Part shown: positions 25,006-33,397 of the stretch, one piece after another
Layout: each line of letters opens with the position of its first letter
Numbering within the stretch: position 1 is the first letter of the stretch
Assembly: GCA_963698015.1 (NCBI GenBank)
Contig: OY969109.1
Span: 248,001-312,000 of the forward strand
Direction of reading: 5' to 3'
DNA length: 64,000 nucleotides
DNA from: VAXT01 sp963698015
GTDB taxonomy: Bacteria; Actinomycetota; Thermoleophilia; Gaiellales; Gaiellaceae
Made by a program: the position numbers and the translations under genes
Notes under the pieces: generated by a model
What the model was told of the DNA's origin: nothing
What the model saw: the letters and a program-made list of their open reading frames with translations, nothing else
Database searches by the model: none

Positions 25006-25953
25006 GTGTCCGAGCCGATCCTCGCCGCGGACCCGCAGCCACATGTCCGCCGGCCGGTCGTCGGCTACGCGATGGTGCTCGCCGCCACGGCGCTCTGGGG
25101 GATCAACGGGTCGTTCGCAAAGGCCGCCCTCAGCTCGGGGCTTTCGTCCCTGCGCCTGACCGAGGTGCGCTCGACCGGAGCGGCGCTGATCCTCGTCGGA
25201 GCGATCGCGATCGCGCGCCCGCGGAGCCTTCGCATCACGCGCGGAGAGCTCCCGCTCCTCCTTCTCTTCGGCATCGCCGGCCTCGCCTTCGTGCAGCTCC
25301 TCTACTTCGTCGCGATCCACCGGCTCGAGATCGGCGTCGCCCTGCTCATCCAGTACGTCGCGCCCGTGTTGATCGCGCTCTGGGCACGGCTCTTCCTCAA
25401 GGAGCCGGTCAGACGACGGGTCTGGGCAGCGCTGATCCTCGCGCTCGGCGGGCTCTCGTTCGTCGTCGACCTCTGGAGCGGCGTCGCACTTGACGGCCTC
25501 GGAGTCCTGGCCGCGCTCGGGTCGGCGGTCGCATTCGCCCTCTACATCCTGCTCGCGGAAAACGCCGTCAGCCGACGGGACCCGGTCTCGCTGCTCGCGC
25601 TGGGCTTCACCTTCGCCGCCCTCTTCTGGGCGCTGCTCCAACCGTGGTGGTCGTTCCCGACCGAGTATCTGGACGACCGAGTCACCCTGGACGGCGCCGT
25701 CTTCTCCACCACGCTGCCGGTTTGGGCGCTCCTGATCGGCGTCGTCCTCGTCGGCACGATCGTGCCGTTCCTCCTGCTCCTCGGAGCGCTTCGCCACCTG
25801 TCGGCGACCCGGGCGGGCGTGACCGCGATGTTCGAGCCCGTTGCGGGCGCGCTCGTCGCCTACGCGCTGCTCGGGGAATCGCTGACCGGGACGCAGCTCG
25901 TGGGCGGCGCGATCGTCCTGGCGGGGATCCTGCTCGCCCAGACGGCGCGCTGA
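25006..25953 (+). CDS. EamA/DMT-superfamily transporter
   Basis: 315 residues from GTG 25006 (VSEPILAADPQPHVRRPVVG). Ten transmembrane helices as two EamA repeats: GYAMVLAATALWGINGSFAK in the first; ALGSAVAFALYILLAENAVS and GTIVPFLLLLGALRHLSATR with FEPVAGALVAYALLGESLTG in the second, all diagnostic. Exports amino acids or metabolites in known members; the substrate here is unknown. The gene is isolated. Confidence 0.9.
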   Translation: MSEPILAADPQPHVRRPVVGYAMVLAATALWGINGSFAKAALSSGLSSLRLTEVRSTGAALILVGAIAIARPRSLRITRGELPLLLLFGIAGLAFVQLLYFVAIHRLEIGVALLIQYVAPVLIALWARLFLKEPVRRRVWAALILALGGLSFVVDLWSGVALDGLGVLAALGSAVAFALYILLAENAVSRRDPVSLLALGFTFAALFWALLQPWWSFPTEYLDDRVTLDGAVFSTTLPVWALLIGVVLVGTIVPFLLLLGALRHLSATRAGVTAMFEPVAGALVAYALLGESLTGTQLVGGAIVLAGILLAQTAR

Positions 25954-26064
25954 GGAGAAATTTCCTCGCCGTAAATCGGTCCGTAGTTTGCGGAAACTAT
26001 TGAAAATTGCAGTTGCAAACGTGGACGATGTCCTCTTCGCCCATTAATCTCCCGCGACCTCCTG

Positions 26065-26562
26065 ATGTCTGGGAACTGCCGCCTTCTCAGCGTCATGGTG
26101 CTCTTGCTCGGGGTGTCGCTCAGTGTCGGGGCCCGGGCAGACGCCCACTCCGGTGTGCCGTCAACACCGCTCAAGTCGAGGGGCGCGGCGCTCGGCCCGG
26201 GCGAGCTCGCGGTCGTCAAGCTGATCAATTCGTTCCGTGAGCGGAACGGCGTGCCGCCACTGCTCGTCGGCCCCGCGCTCAGCCGCGCCGCACAGTCGCA
26301 TTCGGCCGACATGGCCCGTCGGGGCTACTTCGACCACGGCGCATTCGTGACGAGGCTCCGGAGCTTCGGCGTGCGGGCGCCCTACGTCGGGGAGAACATC
26401 GCGGCCGGCTCGAGGCCGCTGAGGCCGGCCAGGATCGTCCGCATGTGGATCCACAGCCCGCCGCACCGCGAGAACCTGCTCGACCGAGGCTTCCGGCGCA
26501 TCGGTGTCGGCGCGGCCGGGCGCTGGACCCGGCTCGTCACCGCCGACTTCTCGGGCCGCTAG
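26065..26562 (+). CDS. Secreted CAP-domain (SCP/PR-1) protein
   Basis: 165 residues from ATG 26065. Signal peptide SVMVLLLGVSLSVGARADAH, then CAP motifs VVKLINSFRERNGVPPLLVG, LSRAAQSHSADMARRGYFDH (H/E cavity), YVGENIAAGS, RMWIHSPPHRENLLDRGFRR and LVTADFSGR. An unusually AT-rich 110-bp upstream region (25954-26064) with a GAAATTTC palindrome probably holds its promoter. It is shorter than the CAP protein at 19620 and not a close copy. Confidence 0.9.
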   Translation: MSGNCRLLSVMVLLLGVSLSVGARADAHSGVPSTPLKSRGAALGPGELAVVKLINSFRERNGVPPLLVGPALSRAAQSHSADMARRGYFDHGAFVTRLRSFGVRAPYVGENIAAGSRPLRPARIVRMWIHSPPHRENLLDRGFRRIGVGAAGRWTRLVTADFSGR

Positions 26563-26565
26563 GGC

Positions 26566-27006
26566 TCAGTCGTTGACCAGCAGCTGCCGGAGCGCGGCGA
26601 GCCGCTCGCGGCGCCGCTCCTGGAGGTCGCCGCGCTCGATCCGGTCGAGCAGGTCGTCGATCAGCGGTGCGAGCTCCAGCGGGTCGAACGGCTTCGTCAC
26701 GTAGTCGACGCCGCCGAGCTCGAGGCCCCGCGCCTGGTCTCGGAGCTCGGCCCGCGCCGTGAGGAAGACGACCGGGATCTTCGCCGTCCGCTCCTCCTCG
26801 AGCAGCACGCCGAACACCTCCCAGCCGTCCATGCCGGGCATCATCACGTCGAGCAGGATCACGTCCGGTGCCTCGCGCCGCGCGACCTCGACCCCGGTCG
26901 CGCCGTCCTCGGCCTCGTGCACGACCATCCCGGCGGCCTCGAGATTGACGCGGCAGAGGAGCCGGATCGGCCCCTCGTCGTCGATCACCAGCACCCGCGC
27001 CGCCAT
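26566..27006 (-). CDS. Single-domain response regulator
   Basis: 146 residues: a CheY-like receiver domain and a short charged helix, no output domain. Phospho-acceptor D53 in DVILLDVMMPGMDGW; acidic pair DDE at 9-11; conserved T in FLTARAEL and K in YVTKPFDPLEL. It starts 8 bp after the histidine kinase stop, so the two form a two-component pair. A separate effector elsewhere is needed, or it is a phosphorelay intermediate. Confidence 0.93.
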   Translation of the reverse strand: MAARVLVIDDEGPIRLLCRVNLEAAGMVVHEAEDGATGVEVARREAPDVILLDVMMPGMDGWEVFGVLLEEERTAKIPVVFLTARAELRDQARGLELGGVDYVTKPFDPLELAPLIDDLLDRIERGDLQERRRERLAALRQLLVND

Positions 27007-27014
27007 GCCGGTTC

Positions 27015-30000
27015 CTATACCCCGCCCTCGCCCTGCCCACTCGCCTCGGCGAGCGGCAGCTCGAACGCGAAGCTCGACCCTCCGCCCTCGGCCGAGTCGA
27101 CCCAGATGCGCCCGCCCATGGCCAGGACGAGACCGCGTGCGATGTAGAGCCCGAGCCCGGCTCCGCCGTAGCCACCGGTGCTGCCCGCCCGGTGGAACTT
27201 CGAGAAGATGTGCTCGCGCTCGGCCTCGGGGATGCCGTCGCCCTCGTCCACGACCCGGATCTCGACGCGGCCCGCCCGGCGATGCGCCTCGACCGTGACC
27301 GTTCCGCCGCCGGGCGAGAACTTGACCGCGTTGTCGAGCAGGTTCCTGAGAATCTGGCCGAGCTTCTCGCGGTCGGCGGAGGCGGCGAGCGGCTCGTCGG
27401 GGAGCTCGAGCACGAAGCGGTGTCCGTTGACGACGGCGCCCTCCTCGACGCTCGTGACCGCGTCGGAGACGACGGCGCGCAGATCCGTCGGCGCGAGCTC
27501 GACCTGCAGGTCGCCGGCCTCGAGCCGCGCGACGCTCAGCAGCGTGTCCACGATCGACGTCAGCCGCTGCGCCTCGGAGGCGATGTACTCGAGGAACGTT
27601 CGCCGCTCTTCCTCGCCGAACAGGACGTCGCGCCTGAGGAGCGTCTCGGCGAAGCCGTAGATCGAGGTCAGCGGGGCGCGCAGCTGGTGCGAGACGGTCG
27701 AGACGAAGGTCGACTTCATCTCCTCCACGATCCGCTCCGAGGAGACATCCCGGAAGGCGAAGATGCGGCCGGAGACCGATCCGACCGGGTCGTGCATGAC
27801 CGCCTCGGTGAGCGAGAGCCAGACCTCGTCGCCGCCGCGCTGGATCGACAGCAGCCGCTCGCCTGCGGTGCTCTCGTCCCCCGACGCGAGCTCGCGCTGG
27901 AGCACCTCGACCGGCGTCCGGCCGAGGGCGGCCGCTCCGGGGACCCCGGTGATCTTCTCGGCCGACTCGTTCCAGAGGACGACCTTGCCCTCGCGGTCGA
28001 CGGCGACGATCCCGTCGGCGATGTTGGAGAGGATCGCGTAGCTCCGCTCTCGCTCGAGCGCGACCCGCTGGTAGAGCTCGGCGTTGGACAGCACCGCGGA
28101 GGCGTTCCCGGCCAGCGCGGCGAGCGCCTCGACCTCCTCCTCACGCCAGACGCGCGGCCGTTGCGAGTAGACAGCGAGCACGCCCTGGAGCCCTTGCTCG
28201 ATCCCGACGAGCGGCACCCCCAGGTAGGCGGCGTGACCCGCGGCGAGGATCGGGTCGTCGGCGACGAGTCGCGCGTCACCTTCGGCATCGGCGTAGACGA
28301 CCGGCGAGCGCGTCTGGAAGACGTCGCCGGCGGGCCGGGCGGTCGAGGGCGAGCGCGAGCCGGCGACCGGCGGAGCGGTCGCGCCTCCAACCGCGCTGAC
28401 GACGAGCTCGTCGCCCTCGACCAGCTGGATCGCGCACGCGTCGGCGCCGAGTAGCGCGGGAGCCTGGTCCGCGACCTCCTCGAGGATCGCGGCGGGCTCG
28501 AGCTCTGTCGCGAGAAGGCTGCCCATGCGGGCGAGCTGCTGCGAGAGAGCGCGCGCGGTTCGCTCGCCCTCGTAGAGCTCGCTACGCTCGAGGCCGGCGC
28601 GTGCAGCGCCTGCCAGGCGGCGGCCGAGCTCGAGATCGTCGTCGGTGAACGTTCGCTGCTCGGCGAAGAAGACGACGACGAGCCCTCCCTCCTCGCGCCG
28701 CGGCGGGTCGACTGGAATCGCGAGCAGCGACCTGACGCCCGCGAGCCGGCGCCATTCTGGGCCGAACCGGTCGTCGTCGTCGAGCGACGATGCGGACAGG
28801 AGGCGCCGCTCGCTCGCTGCGGTCACGAGCACCGCGGCCGACTCGGGAATCTCGTCGTGGAGCGTGGCAGCGAGCTCGTCCGGAACGCGGTGCGAGGCCG
28901 CGAGCTCGAGCCCGCGCGCCCCTGGCATCAGCACCGCGGTGAACGATCCACCGAGCGCCTCGGTCGCCGCGTCGGCGACCGCGTCCAGGGTCGCCGACTG
29001 CGAGAGGTGCTCGGACAGCGCCGAAGCGATGCCGTAGAAGCCCCGCTGCACCCGCGCCTGGCGGACGCTCTGCTCGAAGCTCGCCGCGTTGCGGACCGCG
29101 AGCGACGCGAGGCCGGCGAAGGTCTCGAGCAGGCTCTGCTCGAGCTCGCCGAAGCGCCGCTCCGGGTCTCGCGTCGCGACGCCGAGCACGCCTCGCCGCT
29201 CGCCGGACCAGGTCATCGGTGCCGAGATCGCGCTCGCGAACCCCTGATACGCAGGGTGCGGCAAGGGCTCGGTGAACCGGGCGTCGACCGAGCGCTCGGC
29301 GAGAAGCTCGAAGTCGACGAGCTCCGGGTCGAGGCCGTGGACGGCTGCGCAGCGAAGGAGCGAGTTGTCCGCGTCGTAGAGGTAGCAGTCGGCCGCGTGC
29401 GCATCGAGCAGCTTCGTCACCTCGTCGACGAGCCGCTGGAGGACGGTCTCGAGCCGGAGCTCGCTCGTCACCACCTGTGCCGCCTTGAGGAGCGCCGTCT
29501 GCTGTTCGAGGCGCTGTGCGTTCTCGTGGAGGAGCTGCGCCGCGTGGATCGCGATGCCCAGCTCCCGCGCCACTGCTTCGGCGAGCGCGATCTCCGCGTC
29601 CGACCACACGCCCGGTTCGGAGCGGTGGAGCCCGAAGATCCCGATCATGCGGTCGAAGACGAGGACGGGCGTCGCGAGCACGGCGCGGCTGTCGAGCTCC
29701 TGCAACGTCTCCGTCCCGCCCAGCGCCGGATCGTCGAGCGCAGACTTCTCGCGGATGTCGCCCACGGCCACGGTCCTCCGCTTGCGCGCGGCCAGGTTCG
29801 AGACGGCGAGGTGGTCGGCGACGGCTCCGATCGGGGTGAACCCGGGAGCCGTCCACTCGGCCGCGATCGGCATCGGGTTGCTCGGCTCACCGAGCCTGAG
29901 GAAGCAGCGGCTGACGCCGGTCGCGGACCCGGTCGCCTCCACCGCGACCCTGAGCACGTCGTCAAGGTCTAGCTCGGAGCGCACCTTCCTCCCGATCGAC

Positions 30001-30620
30001 GCGACGAGCCGTTCGCGCCGGAGCGCGTCGGCCAGGGCGTCCGCAGAGCGGGCGCGATCGAACGCGAGCGCGGCCTCGGCGGCGAGGGCCTGGATCAGCG
30101 ACAGCTCGTCTCTCGTGAAGGCACGCTGCGCCTTCGTCGTCGCCAGCACGAGCACGGCCGGCACTCGTTCCTCGGAGATGAGCGGGACGAAGACGGCGCT
30201 CTTTGCTCCGGCGCGTTCGGCGAGGCGGCGGTTGACCTGCTGGGAGCTCGCGACGTCATGGACGACGACCGGGCCGCCTTCGAAGACCGCGCTCGCGATT
30301 CCCGACGGCTCGCTGTCGAAGTCGACCGCCACGCTCGTCCACCAGTCGAGGTCTCCCTCCGGGCTGACCGCGAGCAGGCCCTGAGCGCGCTTCGCGTCTT
30401 CGCCGACGAGAGCGACGGCCGCCACGTCGACTGCGAGCAGCGAGAGGCAGGTGTCGATCAGGATGCGGGCGACGGCCTCCTTGCCCTTGGCGCGAACGAG
30501 CGCGCTCGACAGGGAGGCGATCGCGGTCAGTTGGCCGGTGCCCGAGTGGGGCTCGGACTCGTTGTCGGGGGCCGCAGCAGAGGCAGGCCCGTCGGCTCTA
30601 CGGTTCCGGCGAAACACCAT
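27015..30620 (-). CDS. Multi-GAF/PAS sensor histidine kinase
   Basis: 1201 residues from ATG 30620 (MVFRRNRRADGPASAAAPDN). No transmembrane helices, so cytoplasmic. Five successive GAF-like modules occupy about residues 30-870, then a PAS domain (ILSNIADGIVAVDREGKVVLW), HisKA with the phosphorylatable H in VSTVSHQLRAPLTSIYGF, and HATPase_c with ILRNLLDNAVKFSPGGG (N box), VDEGDGIPEAE (G1) and GAGLGLYIARGLV (G2). Ligands of the GAF modules are unknown (cyclic nucleotides, redox or light are family options). The partner is the adjacent response regulator. Confidence 0.93.
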   Translation of the reverse strand: MVFRRNRRADGPASAAAPDNESEPHSGTGQLTAIASLSSALVRAKGKEAVARILIDTCLSLLAVDVAAVALVGEDAKRAQGLLAVSPEGDLDWWTSVAVDFDSEPSGIASAVFEGGPVVVHDVASSQQVNRRLAERAGAKSAVFVPLISEERVPAVLVLATTKAQRAFTRDELSLIQALAAEAALAFDRARSADALADALRRERLVASIGRKVRSELDLDDVLRVAVEATGSATGVSRCFLRLGEPSNPMPIAAEWTAPGFTPIGAVADHLAVSNLAARKRRTVAVGDIREKSALDDPALGGTETLQELDSRAVLATPVLVFDRMIGIFGLHRSEPGVWSDAEIALAEAVARELGIAIHAAQLLHENAQRLEQQTALLKAAQVVTSELRLETVLQRLVDEVTKLLDAHAADCYLYDADNSLLRCAAVHGLDPELVDFELLAERSVDARFTEPLPHPAYQGFASAISAPMTWSGERRGVLGVATRDPERRFGELEQSLLETFAGLASLAVRNAASFEQSVRQARVQRGFYGIASALSEHLSQSATLDAVADAATEALGGSFTAVLMPGARGLELAASHRVPDELAATLHDEIPESAAVLVTAASERRLLSASSLDDDDRFGPEWRRLAGVRSLLAIPVDPPRREEGGLVVVFFAEQRTFTDDDLELGRRLAGAARAGLERSELYEGERTARALSQQLARMGSLLATELEPAAILEEVADQAPALLGADACAIQLVEGDELVVSAVGGATAPPVAGSRSPSTARPAGDVFQTRSPVVYADAEGDARLVADDPILAAGHAAYLGVPLVGIEQGLQGVLAVYSQRPRVWREEEVEALAALAGNASAVLSNAELYQRVALERERSYAILSNIADGIVAVDREGKVVLWNESAEKITGVPGAAALGRTPVEVLQRELASGDESTAGERLLSIQRGGDEVWLSLTEAVMHDPVGSVSGRIFAFRDVSSERIVEEMKSTFVSTVSHQLRAPLTSIYGFAETLLRRDVLFGEEERRTFLEYIASEAQRLTSIVDTLLSVARLEAGDLQVELAPTDLRAVVSDAVTSVEEGAVVNGHRFVLELPDEPLAASADREKLGQILRNLLDNAVKFSPGGGTVTVEAHRRAGRVEIRVVDEGDGIPEAEREHIFSKFHRAGSTGGYGGAGLGLYIARGLVLAMGGRIWVDSAEGGGSSFAFELPLAEASGQGEGGV

Positions 30621-30728
30621 CAGTGAGCCAAGTTGGGGACCACTTGGGCCGTAGGGATGATAGGCCGAGCACCCCGCGCACGCCACCGAGCCGCCCCGAA
30701 TCGAGGAACCGCTATACACCTTGCAAAG

Positions 30729-30860
30729 ATGGGCCTCTCGGCCTATTCACAACCGCTCGGCAGCCCGTTACCTTCCAGCCACTGGGCGATGCGAACCGCG
30801 GCTTGTGCGTACCTGGCCACGATAGCCGCGGTGAGCAATCTGGGAGGCCCGCCGCACTGA
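30729..30860 (+). CDS. Possible 43-residue small protein
   Basis: ATG 30729, MGLSAYSQPLGSPLPSSHWA then MRTAACAYLATIAAVSNLGG and PPH stop. The second half could form a short hydrophobic helix. The stop lies inside the 5' arm of a terminator-like hairpin, as expected for a short free-standing transcript. The upstream TTGCAAAG is a weak ribosome site at best. It could equally be a non-coding RNA or chance. Confidence 0.25.
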   Translation: MGLSAYSQPLGSPLPSSHWAMRTAACAYLATIAAVSNLGGPPH

Positions 30861-30880
30861 CCCCCCGAGCGGCGGGCTTT
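30847..30880 (+). terminator. Intrinsic terminator-like hairpin
   Basis: GCCCGCCGC (30847-30855) pairs perfectly with GCGGCGGGC (30869-30877), 13-nt loop, then TTTCCT. This would end a rightward transcript from 30.6-30.85 kb, before ispH. Confidence 0.6.
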
Positions 30881-30922
30881 CCTATCTCTGCACGCTGACC
30901 GCGCCTCCGGCTCCCGGCCGGC

Positions 30923-30977
30923 GGAGCCGGCCTCCGTCGGAGCCGGCCTCCGCCGGAGCCGGCCTCCGTCGGAGCCG
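30923..30977. repeat. 16-bp tandem repeat, 3.4 copies
   Basis: Unit GGAGCCGGCCTCCGYC repeated at 30923, 30939 and 30955 with a partial fourth copy; Y alternates T/C/T. Each unit can fold (GGAG/CTCC). There are no spacers, so it is not a CRISPR array. Confidence 0.8.
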
Positions 30978-31045
30978 CTGCTGCCGCTCAGCGCACAGAG
31001 ATGCACCTTCTCAGGGGAGTCGATAAGCGGGACTACACTGGCCTC

Positions 31046-32002
31046 GTGGTCAAGCGTGTTCTTTTGGCATCGCCGCGCGGCTACTGCGCTGGTGTCGAGC
31101 GTGCTGTCGACACCGTCGAGCGGCTCCTCGACCTGCACGGGCCGCCGGTCTACGTGCGCAAGCAGATCGTCCACAACGCGCACGTCGTGCGCGACCTCGA
31201 GGCGCGCGGGGCGATCTTCGTCGAGGACGAGGGCGAGGTGCCCGGAGGCGAGACGGTCGTGCTCTCGGCGCACGGGGTCGCCCCGTCGGTCTACGCGAAC
31301 GCGCGCGCCCGGGGGCTGAACACGATCGACGCCACCTGCCCGCTCGTGACCAAGGTGCACGTCCAGGCGCGCCGGTACGCGGCGGACGGTTACACGGTGC
31401 TCCTGATCGGACACGCCGGTCACGAGGAGGTCGTGGGGACGATGGGCGAGGCGCCGGACTCGACGATCCTCGTGCAGTCGGTCGAGGACGCCGAGGCGCT
31501 CGAGCTCGCCGCGGACACCAGGGTCGCGTACATCACGCAGACGACGCTCTCCGTCGACGAGACCGGCGAGATCATCACCGCGCTTCGCCGGCGTTTCCCC
31601 GAGATCCACGCGCCGAAGAAGGAAGACATCTGCTACGCGACCTCGAACCGGCAGTGGGCCGTGAAGGACCTGCTCGGCGAGGTCGATCTCCTGCTCGTGA
31701 TCGGGTCGCGCAACTCGTCGAACTCGAACCGGCTCGTCGAGGTCGCTCGGGCGAACGGCGTGGCGGCGCAGCTGATCGACGACGAGACGGACATCGACGA
31801 GGCGTGGCTCGACGCGGCGGAGACGGTCGGGCTCACGTCCGGGGCGTCTGCTCCGGAGAAGCTCGTCGAGCGTGTGTGCGACTGGTTCCGCGCGCGCGGC
31901 GTCGACGAGATCTCGGCGCACAGGGTCGTCGAGGAGGACGTCGAGTTCCGGCTCCCGGTCGAGCTCCGCCGCGAGCTCGCGCTCGCCGAGACTCAGAACT
32001 AG
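31046..32002 (+). CDS. ispH: 4-hydroxy-3-methylbut-2-enyl diphosphate reductase
   Basis: Last step of the MEP isoprenoid pathway, an iron-sulfur enzyme giving IPP and DMAPP. 318 residues from GTG 31046 (VVKRVLLASPRGYCAGVERA). The three cluster cysteines are in GYCAGV, DATCPLVTKVH and EDICYATSNRQ; conserved VLSAHGV and IGHAGHEEV histidines and GSRNSSNSNRL are present. Length is normal. The stop TAG abuts the convergent RRSG-repeat gene. Confidence 0.97.
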   Translation: MVKRVLLASPRGYCAGVERAVDTVERLLDLHGPPVYVRKQIVHNAHVVRDLEARGAIFVEDEGEVPGGETVVLSAHGVAPSVYANARARGLNTIDATCPLVTKVHVQARRYAADGYTVLLIGHAGHEEVVGTMGEAPDSTILVQSVEDAEALELAADTRVAYITQTTLSVDETGEIITALRRRFPEIHAPKKEDICYATSNRQWAVKDLLGEVDLLLVIGSRNSSNSNRLVEVARANGVAAQLIDDETDIDEAWLDAAETVGLTSGASAPEKLVERVCDWFRARGVDEISAHRVVEEDVEFRLPVELRRELALAETQN

Positions 32003-32161
32003 CTACTTGTCGTTCTTGCGCCGGTCTTCGCCGGAGCGGCGATCACGGCCCGACCGGCGGTCGTCTCCTGGACCGCCCGGCCGCTGTCCTTTGCGGCGGT
32101 CCGGTCCTGAGCGCCGATCCTTGCCGGAACGCCGTTCAGGCCCCGTGTAGCCGCTCGCCAT
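32003..32161 (-). CDS. Small basic RRSG-repeat protein (52 aa)
   Basis: ATG 32161. The product is MASGYTGPERRSGKDRRSGP then DRRKGQRPGGPGDDRRSGRD and RRSGEDRRKNDK. The motif RRSGxDRR recurs four to five times; the protein is about one third arginine plus lysine with no hydrophobic residues, so it is intrinsically disordered. The repeat is preserved at protein level although codons vary, which supports translation. A nucleic-acid or acidic-surface binder is a guess. It follows tag by 7 bp on the same strand. Confidence 0.55.
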   Translation of the reverse strand: MASGYTGPERRSGKDRRSGPDRRKGQRPGGPGDDRRSGRDRRSGEDRRKNDK

Positions 32162-32168
32162 CGCGCGA

Positions 32169-32720
32169 TCATGTCACTTGTCGGTACCGGAAGCAGTCGA
32201 CGACGTGGTCGTTCACGAGGCCGCACGCCTGCATGAACGCGTAGCAGACCGTCGGGCCCACGAAGCGGAACCCGCGCTTCTTCAGGTCCTTGCTCATCGC
32301 CTTCGACTCGGAGGTCTCGGCAGGGATCTGACCGAGCTTCTTCCACCGGTTCACGATCGGCTCGCCGCCGACGAAGCTCCAGAGGTAGTCGCTCAGGCTC
32401 TCGAGCTCGAGCACGCGTTTCGCATTGTTCACCGTCGACTCGACCTTGAGCCGGTTGCGGACGATGCCGGGATCGGCAAGGAGGCGCTCGACCTTGGTGT
32501 CCGAGAAGCGCGCAACCTTGCCGGCGTCGAAGTTCGCGAACGCCTTTCGGTAGCCGTCGCGCTTGTGCAGGATCGTCGACCACGAGAGGCCGGCCTGGGC
32601 GCCCTCGAGCGTGAGCATCTCGAACAGGTGCCGGTCGTCCCGCGAGGGCACGCCCCACTCGTCGTCGTGGTACGCGACGTATCCAGGATCCGCCTCGGGC
32701 ACCCACGCGCAACGCTTCAT
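32169..32720 (-). CDS. tag: DNA-3-methyladenine glycosylase I
   Basis: Removes 3-methyladenine from alkylated DNA. 183 residues, ATG 32720. MKRCAWVPEADPGYVAYHDD (C4 zinc ligand), WGVPSRDDRHLFEMLTLEGA, QAGLSWSTILHKRDGYRKAF, and the C-terminal FVGPTVCYAFMQACGLVNDH with H and C zinc ligands are all diagnostic. Its ATG overlaps the stop of the upstream RAYT gene (ATGA), a by-product of that element's insertion two bases before the start codon. Confidence 0.95.
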   Translation of the reverse strand: MKRCAWVPEADPGYVAYHDDEWGVPSRDDRHLFEMLTLEGAQAGLSWSTILHKRDGYRKAFANFDAGKVARFSDTKVERLLADPGIVRNRLKVESTVNNAKRVLELESLSDYLWSFVGGEPIVNRWKKLGQIPAETSESKAMSKDLKKRGFRFVGPTVCYAFMQACGLVNDHVVDCFRYRQVT

Positions 32721-33301
32721 CCGGGGTCAGACCCCTTTACAAGTGGCGGCTGCGGAGACACGTCCTCGACGAACGACTGTAACCGCTCGAGCGCGCGATC
32801 TCGGTTCCTCCCGAAGTACGTCAACAGCCACTCCTCCGCAACGCAATGAGATCGCTGCTGACCGCTGACGATGGCGGTGTAGCTGCTCCAGCGCCAGGAG
32901 GCCGGATCCCGGCACGCACCGGCGCGGACCGGATTCAGCGCGAGATAGCGGATGAGCTCGAGCGCATGGGCATCCGTCTCGATCGGAACCGAGTGGTAAC
33001 GCCGCTCGAAGCGATGACCGGTCTCGCCGTGACGCCGGTTGAAATGCTGCGCGTAGCAGGCGTTCAGCCGCTGCATGCCTCGCGCGAGATCCGGATTCGG
33101 CGTTCTCACGAGCAGGTGGTAGTGCGTCGTCATCAGGACGAACGCATGGCATGACCATTCGAACCTGGCGACGACGTCGTCCAGGAGTTTCAGGAACTGA
33201 CGTCGATCCTTGTCGTCCCTGAAGATCGCCTGACGAGCAACGCCTCGAGCCGTGACGTGGTACGCGGCGCCGGCAATCTGAAGACGAGGAGGGCGCGCCA
33301 T
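32717..33301 (-). CDS. REP-associated tyrosine transposase (Y1_Tnp / RAYT family)
   Basis: 194 residues, ATG 33301. MARPPRLQIAGAAYHVTARG, the HUH motif in MTTHYHLLVRTPNPDLARGM, YAQHFNRRHGETGHRFERRY, LIRYLALNPVRAGACRDPAS and WRWSSY match the gene at 1098, about 40 % by eye. The tail ends ...LVKGSDPG, where GSDP is encoded by the terminal palindrome and the TGA lies just outside it, overlapping the tag ATG. Thus the element has no stop of its own. Confidence 0.88.
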   Translation of the reverse strand: MARPPRLQIAGAAYHVTARGVARQAIFRDDKDRRQFLKLLDDVVARFEWSCHAFVLMTTHYHLLVRTPNPDLARGMQRLNACYAQHFNRRHGETGHRFERRYHSVPIETDAHALELIRYLALNPVRAGACRDPASWRWSSYTAIVSGQQRSHCVAEEWLLTYFGRNRDRALERLQSFVEDVSPQPPLVKGSDPG

Positions 33302-33392
33302 TCGACGAAGGTAGTTCGGCCGCCGCGGCGCGAGGCCGCGCGCGCGACTTTCGTGACGAAGTCGCGACGCTTTCGAGGCGGGGTCTGACCCC
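32723..33392 (-). mobile_element. REP-associated transposase element 2 (RAYT unit)
   Basis: 670-bp unit delimited by a perfect 13-bp inverted repeat: GGGGTCAGACCCC at 32723-32735 and GGGGTCTGACCCC at 33380-33392 (each a palindrome with an odd central base). It holds one Y1 transposase and, upstream of it, a GTAG tetranucleotide (33311-33314) plus a GCGACTT/AAGTCGC hairpin (33344-33365), features associated with REP sequences. It fits exactly between the ileS stop (5 bp) and the tag ATG (2 bp), disrupting neither. Confidence 0.72.
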
Positions 33393-33397
33393 GGGGG

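Larger units (their letters stand above)
30621..31045. other. 425-bp intergenic region before ispH
   Basis: No established gene. It contains a 43-codon frame at 30729-30860, a strong hairpin at 30847-30880 and a 16-bp tandem repeat at 30923-30977, each listed separately. The promoter of the histidine kinase (leftward) and of ispH (rightward) must also lie here; neither has an obvious -35/-10 pair. Confidence 0.5.

Noticed and set aside
30778..30785. GCCACTGG resembling a cobalamin riboswitch box
   Set aside because: The other obligatory boxes (for example the AGTCAGGA-type box) are absent and ispH is not a B12 target.
30923..30977. Short direct repeats as a CRISPR array
   Set aside because: Units are contiguous 16-mers without spacers and no cas genes are present.
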